Source of the DNA: JAYUHK01 sp043767025
GTDB taxonomy: Bacteria > Bacteroidota > Bacteroidia > Chitinophagales > Saprospiraceae
Length of the DNA stretch: 36,901 nucleotides
Direction: 5' to 3'
Assembly: GCA_043767025.1 (NCBI GenBank)
Contig: JAYUHK010000089.1
Location: 1-36,901 of the forward strand
The notes beneath the pieces were generated by a model. It was not told the origin of the DNA. It worked only from the letters and a program-made list of their open reading frames with translations, and did no database searches. Of this stretch, positions 16,797 to 24,651 are shown piece by piece. The translations under genes and the position numbers were made by a program. Each line of letters begins with the position of its first letter. The stretch's first letter is position 1.

Positions 16797-18503
16797 ATGA
16801 AATTATTAAATTTACTTTTCATTTTTTTTACTATTTCGGTAGCGAGCCTTTCTGCCCAAAATTCTTACAACGCAAATATCAATTCTCCCGCCAGTTTAGC
16901 AGGGAAATTAGGAAATTCGCGTGCAGACTGGACGAACAACGTACTTCCTTTTGGACAGACCGTAACCGCTAATTTAGCGATTGTCAATTCGGGAATATCC
17001 CCAACGAATGATTCAATCAACGCACAAGGTTGTGATACACTTATAAATGTAGCACAAATTAGTGGAAAAATTGCCTTAATCCGTCGAGGTGTATGCCAAT
17101 TTGGATTTAAAGCCTTGATGGCTCAAAATGCGGGCGCAGTAGCGGTTATTATTGTTAATGTTTCAACCGTTGATAACCCAACTAATGGCGGCGAACCATT
17201 CAATCCTGCAGAAGGTACAGACGGTGCAAGTGTAACAATTCCTGTATTAATGGTTTCTAATTCAGTTGGTCAAGATATAATTGCTGCTGTAAAATCAGGA
17301 GTAGCAGTTAATGTTACTATCAACCGACCGCCATTCTTTAACCAAACTGGACCTTTTGCTTATGTTACGCCTTTGAGCCAAGCGGATACTATGGGCTTTA
17401 TAAGCGTAAGAATAGCAAATCCAACTCCTAATGCTCAAACAAATATAACTGCTACAGCAATTATTACAGACCCACAAGGGATAAAAACTTTACTGACTGC
17501 AACACTGCCAGTATTGCCAAGTTTGGCTGACAGTGCAGTTGTTTTTCCGGCTACTTACAAGCCTTCAAAAAAAGGGCTTCATAAAATCGAGTATTTGTCA
17601 AGTACATTTCCTAACGATACGTTAAGAACAGAGTTCAAAATAGGCGATTATACATTTGCATTAGATGGAGGCATCACTTCTAATGCAGGTATTGGACCTG
17701 CCGCAGCTACTTTTCAAACAGCCTTGTATCGTTATGATGCTGGCTCTTTATACAGAACAGGTACTACTGCGGGAGTTGCTGTCGGTGCTACTTTTGGTAT
17801 AGCAAACATTAAAGATATTCCAGTAGGAGAAACTTTCCAAATTCGTGTGTACGATATGGACCCAACAGGTATTGGAAATATAGCTTTTTCCGCTACTAAT
17901 TTAACTTATGATGGTTACACGTTAGAAGGTGGTATTGATTTAGTTACAACAAGTCAAGATACCGTAAATAATAAATTATTTAATGTAACCTTTGACCAAC
18001 CGATTCCGCTCAAACCAAGAGGAGAGTATTTAGTGGTAGTCAAATATGATGGAGCCGTGAATGGCAGTACGGTTGCACCGTCTTTTTCTGCGGGTAAGAC
18101 TTTAAGTTTCCCCTATACTAATTCGGAAACGCATATCGTAATTTTGGATAGGATGTATACGGGTTTTGCTGGAAGCTCCAACGCCATCGTGCGTATGAAT
18201 ATGCAAGGATTTGTGACTGCCAACGAGGAAGTGGTGAAAGCCGAAACCCTCAAAATGACCGTACAACCCAATCCAGCGACCAACTTCGTAGCGGTAAGCT
18301 ATGAGTTGCAGACAGCTGGAAACGTAGAGCTTACTTTGTTCAACGTCAATGGTCAGGCAGTAAAGTCTTTGAAAGAGAGCAACCGCATGGACGCAGGTTT
18401 GCACACGGCATCTTTTGACGTGAGCGACTTGGCGAAAGGCGTTTATTTCGTAAAAATCAACAACAATAACAAAGTAGCAGTTAAGAAAGTAGTCGTTCAA
18501 TAA
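16797..18503 (+). CDS. PA-domain protein with T9SS type A sorting domain
   Basis: This 568-residue exported protein has a signal peptide ending SLSAQ. It carries a protease-associated (PA) domain at about 60-175 (GKIALIRRGVCQFGFKALM, then AGAVAVIIVN and TIPVLMVSNSVGQDI). A large beta-rich middle region has no recognised motif, and the C-terminal sorting domain runs from about 480 (VQPNPATNFVAVSYEL) to GVYFVKINNNNKVAVKKVVVQ. PA domains normally regulate substrate access to secreted peptidases, but no protease domain is present here, so a binding or adhesin-like role is more likely. Full-length homologues with this layout are frequent in Saprospiria and Flavobacteriia. The gene follows a lipoprotein gene by 35 bp and ends 34 bp before a strong terminator. 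Confidence 0.85.
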   Translation: MKLLNLLFIFFTISVASLSAQNSYNANINSPASLAGKLGNSRADWTNNVLPFGQTVTANLAIVNSGISPTNDSINAQGCDTLINVAQISGKIALIRRGVCQFGFKALMAQNAGAVAVIIVNVSTVDNPTNGGEPFNPAEGTDGASVTIPVLMVSNSVGQDIIAAVKSGVAVNVTINRPPFFNQTGPFAYVTPLSQADTMGFISVRIANPTPNAQTNITATAIITDPQGIKTLLTATLPVLPSLADSAVVFPATYKPSKKGLHKIEYLSSTFPNDTLRTEFKIGDYTFALDGGITSNAGIGPAAATFQTALYRYDAGSLYRTGTTAGVAVGATFGIANIKDIPVGETFQIRVYDMDPTGIGNIAFSATNLTYDGYTLEGGIDLVTTSQDTVNNKLFNVTFDQPIPLKPRGEYLVVVKYDGAVNGSTVAPSFSAGKTLSFPYTNSETHIVILDRMYTGFAGSSNAIVRMNMQGFVTANEEVVKAETLKMTVQPNPATNFVAVSYELQTAGNVELTLFNVNGQAVKSLKESNRMDAGLHTASFDVSDLAKGVYFVKINNNNKVAVKKVVVQ

Positions 18504-18537
18504 TTTTTTGAAAGATTTTTCTTTTTTGTTTTATAAA

Positions 18538-18585
18538 AAACTCCGCAACGCGACGCTTGTTCGCCGTTGCGGAGTTTTTTTTTTT
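18538..18585 (+). terminator. Intrinsic terminator after the PA-domain gene
   Basis: A 13-bp perfect stem (18538-18550 with 18565-18577, containing CTCCGCAACG) is followed by T11. The T-run also supplies the TTTG of the next promoter. Confidence 0.9.
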
Positions 18586-18614
18586 GCAAAACTGTCAAGG
18601 AATTTGTAACTTTG
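18583..18614 (+). promoter_or_regulatory. Promoter TTTG-N20-TAACTTTG for proline dehydrogenase
   Basis: Both boxes are exact. The predicted start is near 18621, giving a leader of about 18 bases before the ATG at 18639. Confidence 0.7.
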
Positions 18615-18638
18615 CAATGGAAATAAATCCAACCAAAT

Positions 18639-19853
18639 ATGCCAACTACAACGCCCGTAACTTTGCAGAAAGAAGCTCAAAAGCAACTTTTAGACTTTTC
18701 TAACACCGAAAACGCCTTTTGTCACAAAAATGACCAAGAATTAAAAAAATCAGCTTGGCTTTTCAGAATGATGAACCACCCGTGGCTCGTCAAAGTCGGC
18801 TCTGCGCTCGGACTCAAAGCAGTAGAGTGGAACCTTCCTTTCGCTCGCCGAATAGTGAAAGCGACTATCTTTGAGCAATTTTGTGGCGGCTCTACGCTAC
18901 TTGAGTGTTTGCCCGCTATCCAAAAGTTAAAAAATTTTAATACGTTTACCGTATTGGACTACGGAGCAGAAGGCAAGGAATCGGAAACCGACTTCAACCA
19001 CACCATGAATGAAGCTATACGGGCGTTGGAGTTCGCTGCACGAGAAAAATCGGTCGCCATTGCCACCGTAAAAGTATCGGGAATGGGGCGTATGGAATTG
19101 CTCGAAAAAGTAAACACACAAGCACCGCTCACCGCCGACGAGCAAGAAGAATGCCAGCACATTGTGAAGCGATTGGACGCAGTTTGCTATGCGGCAGCCG
19201 AGCGCGGCGTAGGCGTTTATATTGACGCAGAGGAAAGTTGGATTCAAAATTCGATAGATGCGTTGGCGGATAAAATGATGGCGCGCTACAATAAAAAACA
19301 GATAGTTGTGTTCAATACGTTCCAGATGTATCGTCACGACCGATTGGATTTTTTGAAAAAATCCTATATAAAATGTCGGCAGGAAAATTATTTATTGGGT
19401 GCGAAGTTGGTGCGTGGAGCTTATATGCTCAAAGAAAAAAAACGCGCCGACGAATTGGGTTTGCCGTCGCCCATCAATCCGTCGAAAGCCGCCACCGACC
19501 AACACTATGACGATGCAGTCAGGTTTTGTGTAGAGAATCTCGAATATATTTCTTTCTGCAACGCCTCTCACAATGCGCAAAGCGCGCTGCTCCAAACCCA
19601 ACTGCTTGCCCAAAAAGGGATAGCCGCCGACCACCCGCACCTTATGTTTTCGCAACTTTACGGCATGAGCGACAATCTGACTTTCAATTTGGCGGCGGCT
19701 GGCTACCGAGTCGGAAAGTATATGCCCTACGGCACGGTGCAAGAAGTGATACCTTATCTGATTCGGCGGGCGCAAGAAAATACCTCCGTCACAGGCGATA
19801 TGAGTCGCGAATACAAACTTTTGGAAAAGGAAATGAAACGCCGCAAACTCTGA
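18639..19853 (+). CDS. Proline dehydrogenase
   Basis: This 404-residue protein is a single-domain FAD-dependent proline dehydrogenase (PRODH, PutA N-terminal-type beta/alpha barrel), which oxidises proline to pyrroline-5-carboxylate. Supporting blocks are TVLDYGAEGKESETDFNHTM, TVKVSGMGRMELLEKV, GVYIDAEESWIQNSID, LLGAKLVRGAYMLKEKKRA (substrate loop), FCNASHNAQSALL, and the C-terminal QLYGMSDNLTFNLAAAGYRV...YMPYGTVQEVIPYLIRRAQEN with the Arg pair used for proline binding. The partner P5C dehydrogenase is not in the window. A good promoter lies just upstream. The stop TGA overlaps the ATG of the methyltransferase gene (TGATG), so the two are translationally coupled. Confidence 0.95.
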   Translation: MPTTTPVTLQKEAQKQLLDFSNTENAFCHKNDQELKKSAWLFRMMNHPWLVKVGSALGLKAVEWNLPFARRIVKATIFEQFCGGSTLLECLPAIQKLKNFNTFTVLDYGAEGKESETDFNHTMNEAIRALEFAAREKSVAIATVKVSGMGRMELLEKVNTQAPLTADEQEECQHIVKRLDAVCYAAAERGVGVYIDAEESWIQNSIDALADKMMARYNKKQIVVFNTFQMYRHDRLDFLKKSYIKCRQENYLLGAKLVRGAYMLKEKKRADELGLPSPINPSKAATDQHYDDAVRFCVENLEYISFCNASHNAQSALLQTQLLAQKGIAADHPHLMFSQLYGMSDNLTFNLAAAGYRVGKYMPYGTVQEVIPYLIRRAQENTSVTGDMSREYKLLEKEMKRRKL

Positions 19854-20404
19854 TGGCAGCCGAAAAAAGTATCCGACAGCAGTACGTCGAGCACGGAGTA
19901 GAAAATTTTTACCGCGAGCAAGGCGCGAGCTATCGCAATCCACATCTTGCGCAATTAGAGCAGCTAATCGCCCAAAACCGACATCGGTTGGATTACAGCA
20001 ATGTGTTGGATTTTTGCTGCGGCAGCGGCGAGATAAGTCTGATAATCAAGCAGTTGGGCTTTGAGGTCGGCATGGCTACCGACCCTTTTACGACCGAAGC
20101 GTACCATACCAATACCCAAAAAATTGCACTTCCTCTGTCGTTTGAAGATGTGATGAAAGGCGAGCTTTCGGGTAATTTTTCTTGTGTTATTTGTAGTTTT
20201 GCGCTCCATCTTTGTCCCCAAAACCAACTTTTTCCGCTCGTCTGGCAGTTGTTTGCTATGAGTCCGCACTTGGTCGTCCTCACGCCCCACAAGCGTCCAG
20301 CCCTCGAACTTTTTGATTCGGTGGAGTTGGCTTTTGAGGACTTTGCACTCACCCTGCGCGGAAAAAAAGTGTATCTAAAATGCTACCAACAAAAATTTCG
20401 GTAA
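19853..20404 (+). CDS. Class I SAM-dependent methyltransferase
   Basis: This 183-residue protein has the glycine-rich SAM-binding motif I (YSNVLDFCCGSGEISL) followed by LGFEVGMATDPF. A motif IV-like strand, FSCVICSFALHLCP, and MSPHLVVLTPHK for motif V/VI come next. The substrate is unknown. The frame continues upstream to 19526, but the ATG at 19853 overlaps the stop of the proline dehydrogenase gene by one base and begins the conserved sequence MAAEKSIRQQYVEHGVENFY, so it is the clear start. Similar short methyltransferases in eukaryotes and bacteria act on small molecules or nucleic acids, so nothing more specific can be said. The co-transcribed neighbour gives no obvious pathway link. Confidence 0.85.
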   Translation: MAAEKSIRQQYVEHGVENFYREQGASYRNPHLAQLEQLIAQNRHRLDYSNVLDFCCGSGEISLIIKQLGFEVGMATDPFTTEAYHTNTQKIALPLSFEDVMKGELSGNFSCVICSFALHLCPQNQLFPLVWQLFAMSPHLVVLTPHKRPALELFDSVELAFEDFALTLRGKKVYLKCYQQKFR

Positions 20405-20432
20405 GTATTTTTACAGAAATGTTTGCGAGCAT

Positions 20433-20492
20433 CTGATATTGCAATCAACTGATTTGCAGTTAGTTGTGTGATTAAAAACCAATCACTCCTTA
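20433..20492 (+). repeat. Family C repeat, copy 4 (diverged)
   Basis: CTGATATT, AACTG, GTTAGTTG and GATTAAAAACCAATCA line up with 28329-28390. The right end reaches the yajC stop codon at 20490-20492. Confidence 0.45.
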
Positions 20493-20810
20493 AATCTCTG
20501 TATTTTCGTCTGCCATTCCTTCGGTCAGTTCTTTAGAAATCGAGCCGCGCGTCATGCGGACAAAAGTTTTGGCATCTACTTGGAGCGTAATGATTTTTTC
20601 TTCGACTTTCGAGATAGTGCCGAACATTCCAGAAGCGGTCACTACGCGGCTGCCTTTGCTCAATCCCGCCTGAAAATCAAGTTGCTCTTTTTGTTTTTTC
20701 TGCTGCGGACGCACCATAAAAAAGTAAAAAACAACGATAATCAAAATCGGCAACACTAAATTGAAAACGCCTGCGCCGGGAGCTGCTTGTAAAAAAAGCG
20801 ATTGATACAT
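20490..20810 (-). CDS. yajC: Sec translocon accessory subunit YajC
   Basis: This 106-residue protein has one N-terminal transmembrane helix (VLPILIIVVFYFFMV) followed at once by the hallmark RPQQKKQKEQ, then a small cytoplasmic beta domain (KGSRVVTASGMFGTISKVEEKIITLQVDA). It is the YajC subunit that associates with SecDF in protein export and membrane protein insertion. Length is normal. A TACTTTTG box sits 18-25 bp before the ATG. The gene is convergent with the methyltransferase gene, and a diverged family C repeat fills the gap. A tiny lipoprotein-like ORF ends 36 bp upstream. Confidence 0.95.
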   Translation of the reverse strand: MYQSLFLQAAPGAGVFNLVLPILIIVVFYFFMVRPQQKKQKEQLDFQAGLSKGSRVVTASGMFGTISKVEEKIITLQVDAKTFVRMTRGSISKELTEGMADENTEI

Positions 20811-20827
20811 ATTTTAATTTTAGACTA

Positions 20828-20835
20828 CAAAAGTA
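20828..20835 (-). promoter_or_regulatory. -7 promoter box (TACTTTTG) of yajC
   Basis: On the minus strand this is an exact TAnnTTTG match with a predicted leader of about 12 bases. No clear -33 element is visible. Confidence 0.5.
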
Positions 20836-20846
20836 GTAAAAATATT

Positions 20847-20978
20847 TTAGGAAAGAAGAAAAAACCAAGAGCCGTGAGAAATTTCTAAATTTTTTGAAAA
20901 GATTTGCATTTCTCTGTGGCAACTCATACACGCAAATAGAGCCAAGCCGATGCCGATAAATATTGAAGTTTTTTTCAT
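20847..20978 (-). CDS. Tiny lipoprotein-like ORF, 43 aa, paralogue of the ORF at 705-803
   Basis: This encodes MKKTSIFIGIGLALFACMSC and then 23 residues that start HREMQIFSK and end WFFLLS. The first 20 codons almost match the ORF at 705-803; after the lipobox Cys (Cys20; Cys17 alternative) the two are unrelated. The ATG is 18 bp downstream of the same GC-rich palindrome. The mature part is short and unconvincing, so this may be another truncated relic of a longer lipoprotein gene, or an embryonic micro-lipoprotein. It lies upstream of yajC on the same strand, but yajC appears to have its own promoter. No function can be assigned. Confidence 0.4.
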   Translation of the reverse strand: MKKTSIFIGIGLALFACMSCHREMQIFSKNLEISHGSWFFLLS

Positions 20979-21029
20979 GATTTTTTTATTAAAAGCCGCC
21001 ACAGCCGCTCGGGCAGCTGTGGCGGATTG
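20919..21029 (-). repeat. Palindrome plus lipoprotein-signal module, copy 2 (inverted)
   Basis: This is the reverse-complement copy of 655-764, with the perfect 10-bp stem at 20996-21005/21016-21025. Unlike copy 1 there is no gene immediately upstream of the hairpin, so it cannot be serving as a terminator for a neighbour here. Confidence 0.8.
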
Positions 21030-21041
21030 ACTTTCTGATTA

Positions 21042-21137
21042 TTAAGTTCTTACACTTAAATAAATGATATTTAATATTCAACATAATTCGTTGATTTTCA
21101 ATAGTTTATGACGACTCAAAATTAAAAACTAAAAACT
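21042..21137 (+). repeat. Family B repeat, copy 1
   Basis: This copy of about 96 bp aligns with 32297-32405 (inverted) and 36686-36785. Shared blocks are TTAAGTTC, CTTAAATA, ATTTAATATTC, ACATAATT, GTTGATTTTCAATA and a tail of AAAAACTAAAAACT. Confidence 0.75.
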
Positions 21138-21387
21138 TATAACTGCTTAATATCAATGTCTATAATATTTTGACGTGGGGAAGATATTGACAAAATATTA
21201 ATCAAGCAAATTTTTGAATAGCTAACCCTCGAAATAGTCTTGTATCGTTGGTCACAACGAATAATTATGAAATGTGACTGGACTTGCGCAACGTGGATAA
21301 ATAACGCCTCCAAAAATAGAATGTCTTGTTTTCTTTACCCCAAATGTAAAACTTTACACATTATTAATATAAATAATTTTGTGTTAT
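21138..21387. other. Gene-free stretch upstream of typA with small inverted repeats
   Basis: No credible ORF was found: the one weak frame has an atypical translation running into typA in another phase. The stretch contains a 10-bp inverted repeat at 21163-21172/21191-21200 (TAATATTTTG/CAAAATATTA) and a short GTCACA/TGTGAC pair near 21254-21280. No function is apparent. Confidence 0.4.
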
Positions 21388-21418
21388 TTGTTTGTTGCCA
21401 AAAAAAGCGTACCTTTGC
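21388..21418 (+). promoter_or_regulatory. Promoter TTTG-N19-TACCTTTG for typA
   Basis: Both elements match the Bacteroidota consensus exactly at ideal spacing. The predicted start near 21425 gives a leader of about 23 bases before the ATG at 21448. Confidence 0.75.
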
Positions 21419-21447
21419 GCCCAAATTCAATAACGCATTAATTAATA

Positions 21448-23271
21448 ATGACTCAGGTTAATCAAAATCTTCGGAACATCGCCATCATCGCCCACGTAGA
21501 TCACGGGAAGACGACGCTGGTAGATAAAATGCTCCTCGCCGGAAAATTGTTTAAAGAACACGAACTTCCGGGCGAACTTATCCTCGACAACAACGACCTC
21601 GAAAGAGAGCGCGGAATTACTATCCTCGCAAAAAACGTTTCAGTCACCTACAAAGGCACTAAAATAAACACCATCGACACCCCCGGTCACAGCGACTTCG
21701 GCGGTGAGGTAGAGCGCGTCCTCAATATGGCGGACGGCGTGCTGCTGCTCGTAGATGCTTTCGAGGGTCCGATGCCACAGACTCGCTTCGTACTCCAAAA
21801 AGCCATCGAGCTGGGACTCAAACCCATCGTGGTCATCAATAAAGTAGATAAAGAAAATTGCGACCCCGAACACGTCCACGAACTGGTCTTTGACCTCATG
21901 TTCACGCTCGACGCTACGGAGGAGCAACTCGACTTTCCGGTTATCTACGGCTCCGCCAAGCAAGGCTGGATGAGCAAGGATTGGAAAGTAAAAACAGACG
22001 ATATTACAGCTATTTTTGATGCCATCATCGAGCATATTCCTGCGCCAAAAGTCGCCACCGAAGGCACGCCGCAGATGCTCATTACGTCGTTGGATTATTC
22101 CAATTACATCGGTCGTATTGCGGTCGGACGTGTCCAGCGCGGCACTCTGAAAGCGGGAATGCCCGTTTCGCTTTGCAAAAAAGACAATGTGATTACGAAA
22201 GGAAGAATCAAAGAATTGTACATTTTTGAAGGTTTTGGAAAAATAAAAGTGGACGAAGTAAGTGCTGGCGAAATTTGTGCGGTAGTCGGAGTGGAAGGTT
22301 TTGAAATCGGCGACACTATCGCCGACTTCGAAAATCCGGAGGCAATGGCGACCATCGCCATTGACGAGCCGACGATGAGTATGGCTTTCACTATCAACGA
22401 TTCGCCGTTTTTTGGCAAAGAAGGAAAGTTTGTGACTTCCAGACACGTCCGCGACCGCTTGGAAAAAGAATTGGAAAAAAATCTCGCCTTGCGCGTAGAG
22501 CAAACCGACTCCGCCGATACGTTCAAAGTATTCGGTCGTGGCGTTTTGCACCTTTCTGTCCTTATCGAAACGATGCGCCGCGAAGGTTACGAATTACAAA
22601 TCGGTCAGCCACAAGTAATTTACAAACAAATAGACGGCAAACGCTGCGAGCCGATAGAAGAAATGACGATTGACTTGCCCGACAATGTGAGCGGAAAAGC
22701 TATCGAAATGGCGACGCGTCGCAAGGGAATGATGTTGGCGATGGACCCGAAAGGCGACCGCCAAATTCTAAAATTTGAGATTCCGTCGCGCGGGATTATC
22801 GGTTTGAGAAGTGCTTTGATGACCGCCACGGCGGGCGAAGCCGTGATGACGCACCGCTACAAGGAATACCAAACGCACAAAGGCGAGATTCCGGGCAGAC
22901 AAAACGGCTCTTTGATTTGCAAAGAAACGGGTCAGGCGATTCCTTACAGTATCAACAACTTGCAGGACAGAGGCACGTTTTTTGTGGAAGCGGGCGACGA
23001 CATTTACGAAGGTCAAGTAATCGGGGAAAACAATCGCCCAGGCGATTTGGTCGTGAACGTGACGCTCAAAAAGCAGCTCACCAATATGCGTGCCAGTGGC
23101 TCGGACGATAAAGTGCGGCTGATTCCGCCTGTCAAATTCACGCTCGAAGAAGCATTGGAATATATTCAAGGCGACGAGTATGTGGAGGTCACGCCAAAAT
23201 CAATCCGTATCCGAAAGATATTTTTGAAAGAACACGAGCGTAAGAAGTCCAGCAACGCTATCAATAATTAG
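21448..23271 (+). CDS. typA: Ribosome-associated GTPase TypA/BipA
   Basis: This 607-residue protein is the EF-G-like translational GTPase TypA (BipA), which binds 70S ribosomes and aids large-subunit assembly and stress adaptation. The GTPase motifs are G1 AHVDHGKTT, switch I containing RERGITI, G3 DTPGHSD, G4 NKVDKE and G5 GSAK. They are followed by a beta-barrel domain II, EF-G-like domains III and V (PSRGIIGLRSALMTATAGEA), and the TypA-specific C-terminus with ...KVRLIPP and YIQGDEYVEVTPKSIRIRK. Length is normal. A strong promoter lies 30 bp upstream and a terminator 45 bp downstream, so it is probably a single-gene transcript. Confidence 0.97.
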   Translation: MTQVNQNLRNIAIIAHVDHGKTTLVDKMLLAGKLFKEHELPGELILDNNDLERERGITILAKNVSVTYKGTKINTIDTPGHSDFGGEVERVLNMADGVLLLVDAFEGPMPQTRFVLQKAIELGLKPIVVINKVDKENCDPEHVHELVFDLMFTLDATEEQLDFPVIYGSAKQGWMSKDWKVKTDDITAIFDAIIEHIPAPKVATEGTPQMLITSLDYSNYIGRIAVGRVQRGTLKAGMPVSLCKKDNVITKGRIKELYIFEGFGKIKVDEVSAGEICAVVGVEGFEIGDTIADFENPEAMATIAIDEPTMSMAFTINDSPFFGKEGKFVTSRHVRDRLEKELEKNLALRVEQTDSADTFKVFGRGVLHLSVLIETMRREGYELQIGQPQVIYKQIDGKRCEPIEEMTIDLPDNVSGKAIEMATRRKGMMLAMDPKGDRQILKFEIPSRGIIGLRSALMTATAGEAVMTHRYKEYQTHKGEIPGRQNGSLICKETGQAIPYSINNLQDRGTFFVEAGDDIYEGQVIGENNRPGDLVVNVTLKKQLTNMRASGSDDKVRLIPPVKFTLEEALEYIQGDEYVEVTPKSIRIRKIFLKEHERKKSSNAINN

Positions 23272-23315
23272 AAGTGCATAAAAATAAGTAATTTATTTTT
23301 ATACATTTTTTGGCT

Positions 23316-23358
23316 AAAAAAAGCAGTCGCAAACGAAATTTTGTGACTGCTTTTTTTT
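23316..23358 (+). terminator. Intrinsic terminator after typA
   Basis: A long stem with one G-U pair (AAAAAGCAGTCGCAAA with TTTGTGACTGCTTTTT) is followed by a T-run. It is A/T-flanked and so could work in both directions. Confidence 0.85.
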
Positions 23359-23395
23359 GTTCTTTTCTTTTGGTAAAAAATAAAAAAAATAAAAA

Positions 23396-23830
23396 ATGAT
23401 TTGGAAACAAGAATTTACGCTCGAAGGTCTGAACGGTTCGAGTGACAATGCGATGGCGCAGTTTGTGGGCATCGAATTTGTGGAAGCTGGCGACGACTTT
23501 CTGGTAGCCAGAATGCCCGTGACCGAAAAAACGGTACAACCCATGCGAATCCTGCACGGCGGAGCGTCCGTTGTGTTGGCGGAAACGCTGGGAAGTGTTG
23601 CGTCTATTTTGTGCTTGGAGGATTTGACCAAACAAACTGCCGTAGGTCTTGAAATAAACGCCAATCACATTCGGTCTGTACGCGAAGGCGGTTATGTGTT
23701 GGGTACGGTGCGCCCGCTTCATGTGGGTCGGACGACTCACATTTGGAACATCGAAATCCGAAATCCCGAAGGAAAACTTACTTGCACGAGCCGCATCACA
23801 GTCGCCATCGTGCCAAGAAATGTCGGATAA
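23396..23830 (+). CDS. PaaI-type hotdog-fold thioesterase
   Basis: This 144-residue protein is a single hotdog-fold acyl-CoA thioesterase of the PaaI/YdiI (MenI) group. The hallmark RILHGGASVVLAETLGSVAS holds the HGG loop and the catalytic Glu on the central helix. The strands DFLVARMPVTEKTVQP and TAVGLEINANHIRSVREG complete the fold, and ATVAIVP-like residues near the end are typical. Possible substrates include 1,4-dihydroxy-2-naphthoyl-CoA (menaquinone synthesis) or a phenylacetyl/hydroxybenzoyl-CoA; the sequence alone does not decide. It lies 37 bp after the typA terminator and 46 bp before a fumarylacetoacetase-fold gene on the same strand. Confidence 0.88.
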   Translation: MIWKQEFTLEGLNGSSDNAMAQFVGIEFVEAGDDFLVARMPVTEKTVQPMRILHGGASVVLAETLGSVASILCLEDLTKQTAVGLEINANHIRSVREGGYVLGTVRPLHVGRTTHIWNIEIRNPEGKLTCTSRITVAIVPRNVG

Positions 23831-23876
23831 GTATTGTTTTTTTTGATAAATAATAACCATTTGACTTCTTTATGCT

Positions 23877-24488
23877 ATGAAAATATTTTGCATCGGGCGC
23901 AACTACGCCGACCACGTCAAGGAACTTAAAAACGAGCTGCCCACAGAGCCGCTGATTTTTATGAAGCCGCCGACCGCTTTGCTGCTCGACGGAAAAGCCT
24001 TTTATTATCCAGATTTTACGCAGGATTTGCACCACGAAATCGAAATAGTCCTTCGCATCTCGAAGGCGGGCAAGCACATTGAGCCGCAGTTTGCGTACAA
24101 ATATTTCGATGCGCTTGCGCTCGGAATTGATTTTACGGCGAGAGATTTGCAAGAAAAACTCAAAAATAAAGGCAACCCTTGGGAAATCGCCAAAGGCTTC
24201 GATGGCTCGGCAGTGTTAGGAAAATTTTTGCCCCTGTCTGAATTTGAGGACTTGCAAAACATTGATTTTCAACTGACTAAAAATAAAATAACCGTCCAGC
24301 ACGGCAATACGTCCGACCTAATTTTTCATTTCGACGTACTTATTTCGCACATCTCAAAATATTTTACGCTCCAACAGGGCGATATTATCTACACAGGCAC
24401 GCCCGCCGGCGTAGGCGCAGTACAAATCGGCGACCGCTTGGAAGGCTTCATCGGCGAAAAACTACTTTTGGAATGTGAGATAAAGTGA
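23877..24488 (+). CDS. Fumarylacetoacetate hydrolase-fold protein
   Basis: This 203-residue protein is a short FAH-family enzyme (YcgM/FAHD1-like), a group of Mg-dependent hydrolases, decarboxylases and isomerases acting on acylpyruvates or oxaloacetate. It starts with the family-typical IFCIGRNYADHVKEL. The metal ligands are in HHEIEIVLRI (the two Glu of HxExE) and in ALGIDFTARDLQ (Asp). The catalytic lid and core follow in KGFDGSAVLG and in YTGTPAGVGAVQIGDRLEG. Length is normal for the short form. The closely spaced thioesterase gene upstream suggests co-transcription, but no complete pathway is evident. Confidence 0.9.
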   Translation: MKIFCIGRNYADHVKELKNELPTEPLIFMKPPTALLLDGKAFYYPDFTQDLHHEIEIVLRISKAGKHIEPQFAYKYFDALALGIDFTARDLQEKLKNKGNPWEIAKGFDGSAVLGKFLPLSEFEDLQNIDFQLTKNKITVQHGNTSDLIFHFDVLISHISKYFTLQQGDIIYTGTPAGVGAVQIGDRLEGFIGEKLLLECEIK

Positions 24489-24603
24489 GAAAATGGTGTA
24501 AGGAATGACTTACAGCCTCTATCTATCCAAAATTCTTACCCAACTTTAACGTTTTGATAAGAAAATACTTTTTTTTGATAGTGCATAAAACCCAAACAAT
24601 TCT

Positions 24604-24611
24604 TATTTTTG
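24604..24611 (+). promoter_or_regulatory. -7 promoter box (TATTTTTG) of metK
   Basis: This is an exact TAnnTTTG match about 40 bp before the metK ATG. The nearest upstream TTTG is 26 bp away, longer than usual. No SAM-riboswitch-like structure could be recognised in the short leader. Confidence 0.45.
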
Positions 24612-24651
24612 CACCGAATTTAAAATAAATTATAATTTTCAAAACCATTTT

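Noticed and set aside
19526..19852. N-terminal extension of the methyltransferase inside proline dehydrogenase
   Set aside because: It runs in another frame through strongly conserved dehydrogenase sequence; the TGATG overlap gives a clear start.
21030..21140. Possible CRISPR or tandem array from the repeated ACTAAAA units
   Set aside because: The units are 6-8 bp, have no spacers and occur as tails of dispersed repeats, so this is not a CRISPR array.
21240..21461. 73-codon plus-strand ORF before typA
   Set aside because: It spans the typA promoter and overlaps the typA start out of frame; its composition is not protein-like.
21640..22551. 303-codon minus-strand frame inside typA
   Set aside because: It is antisense to the GTPase domain of typA, and no motif was found.
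24540..24651. Possible SAM riboswitch in the metK leader
   Set aside because: The predicted leader is only about 35 bases and shows no aptamer-like pairing.
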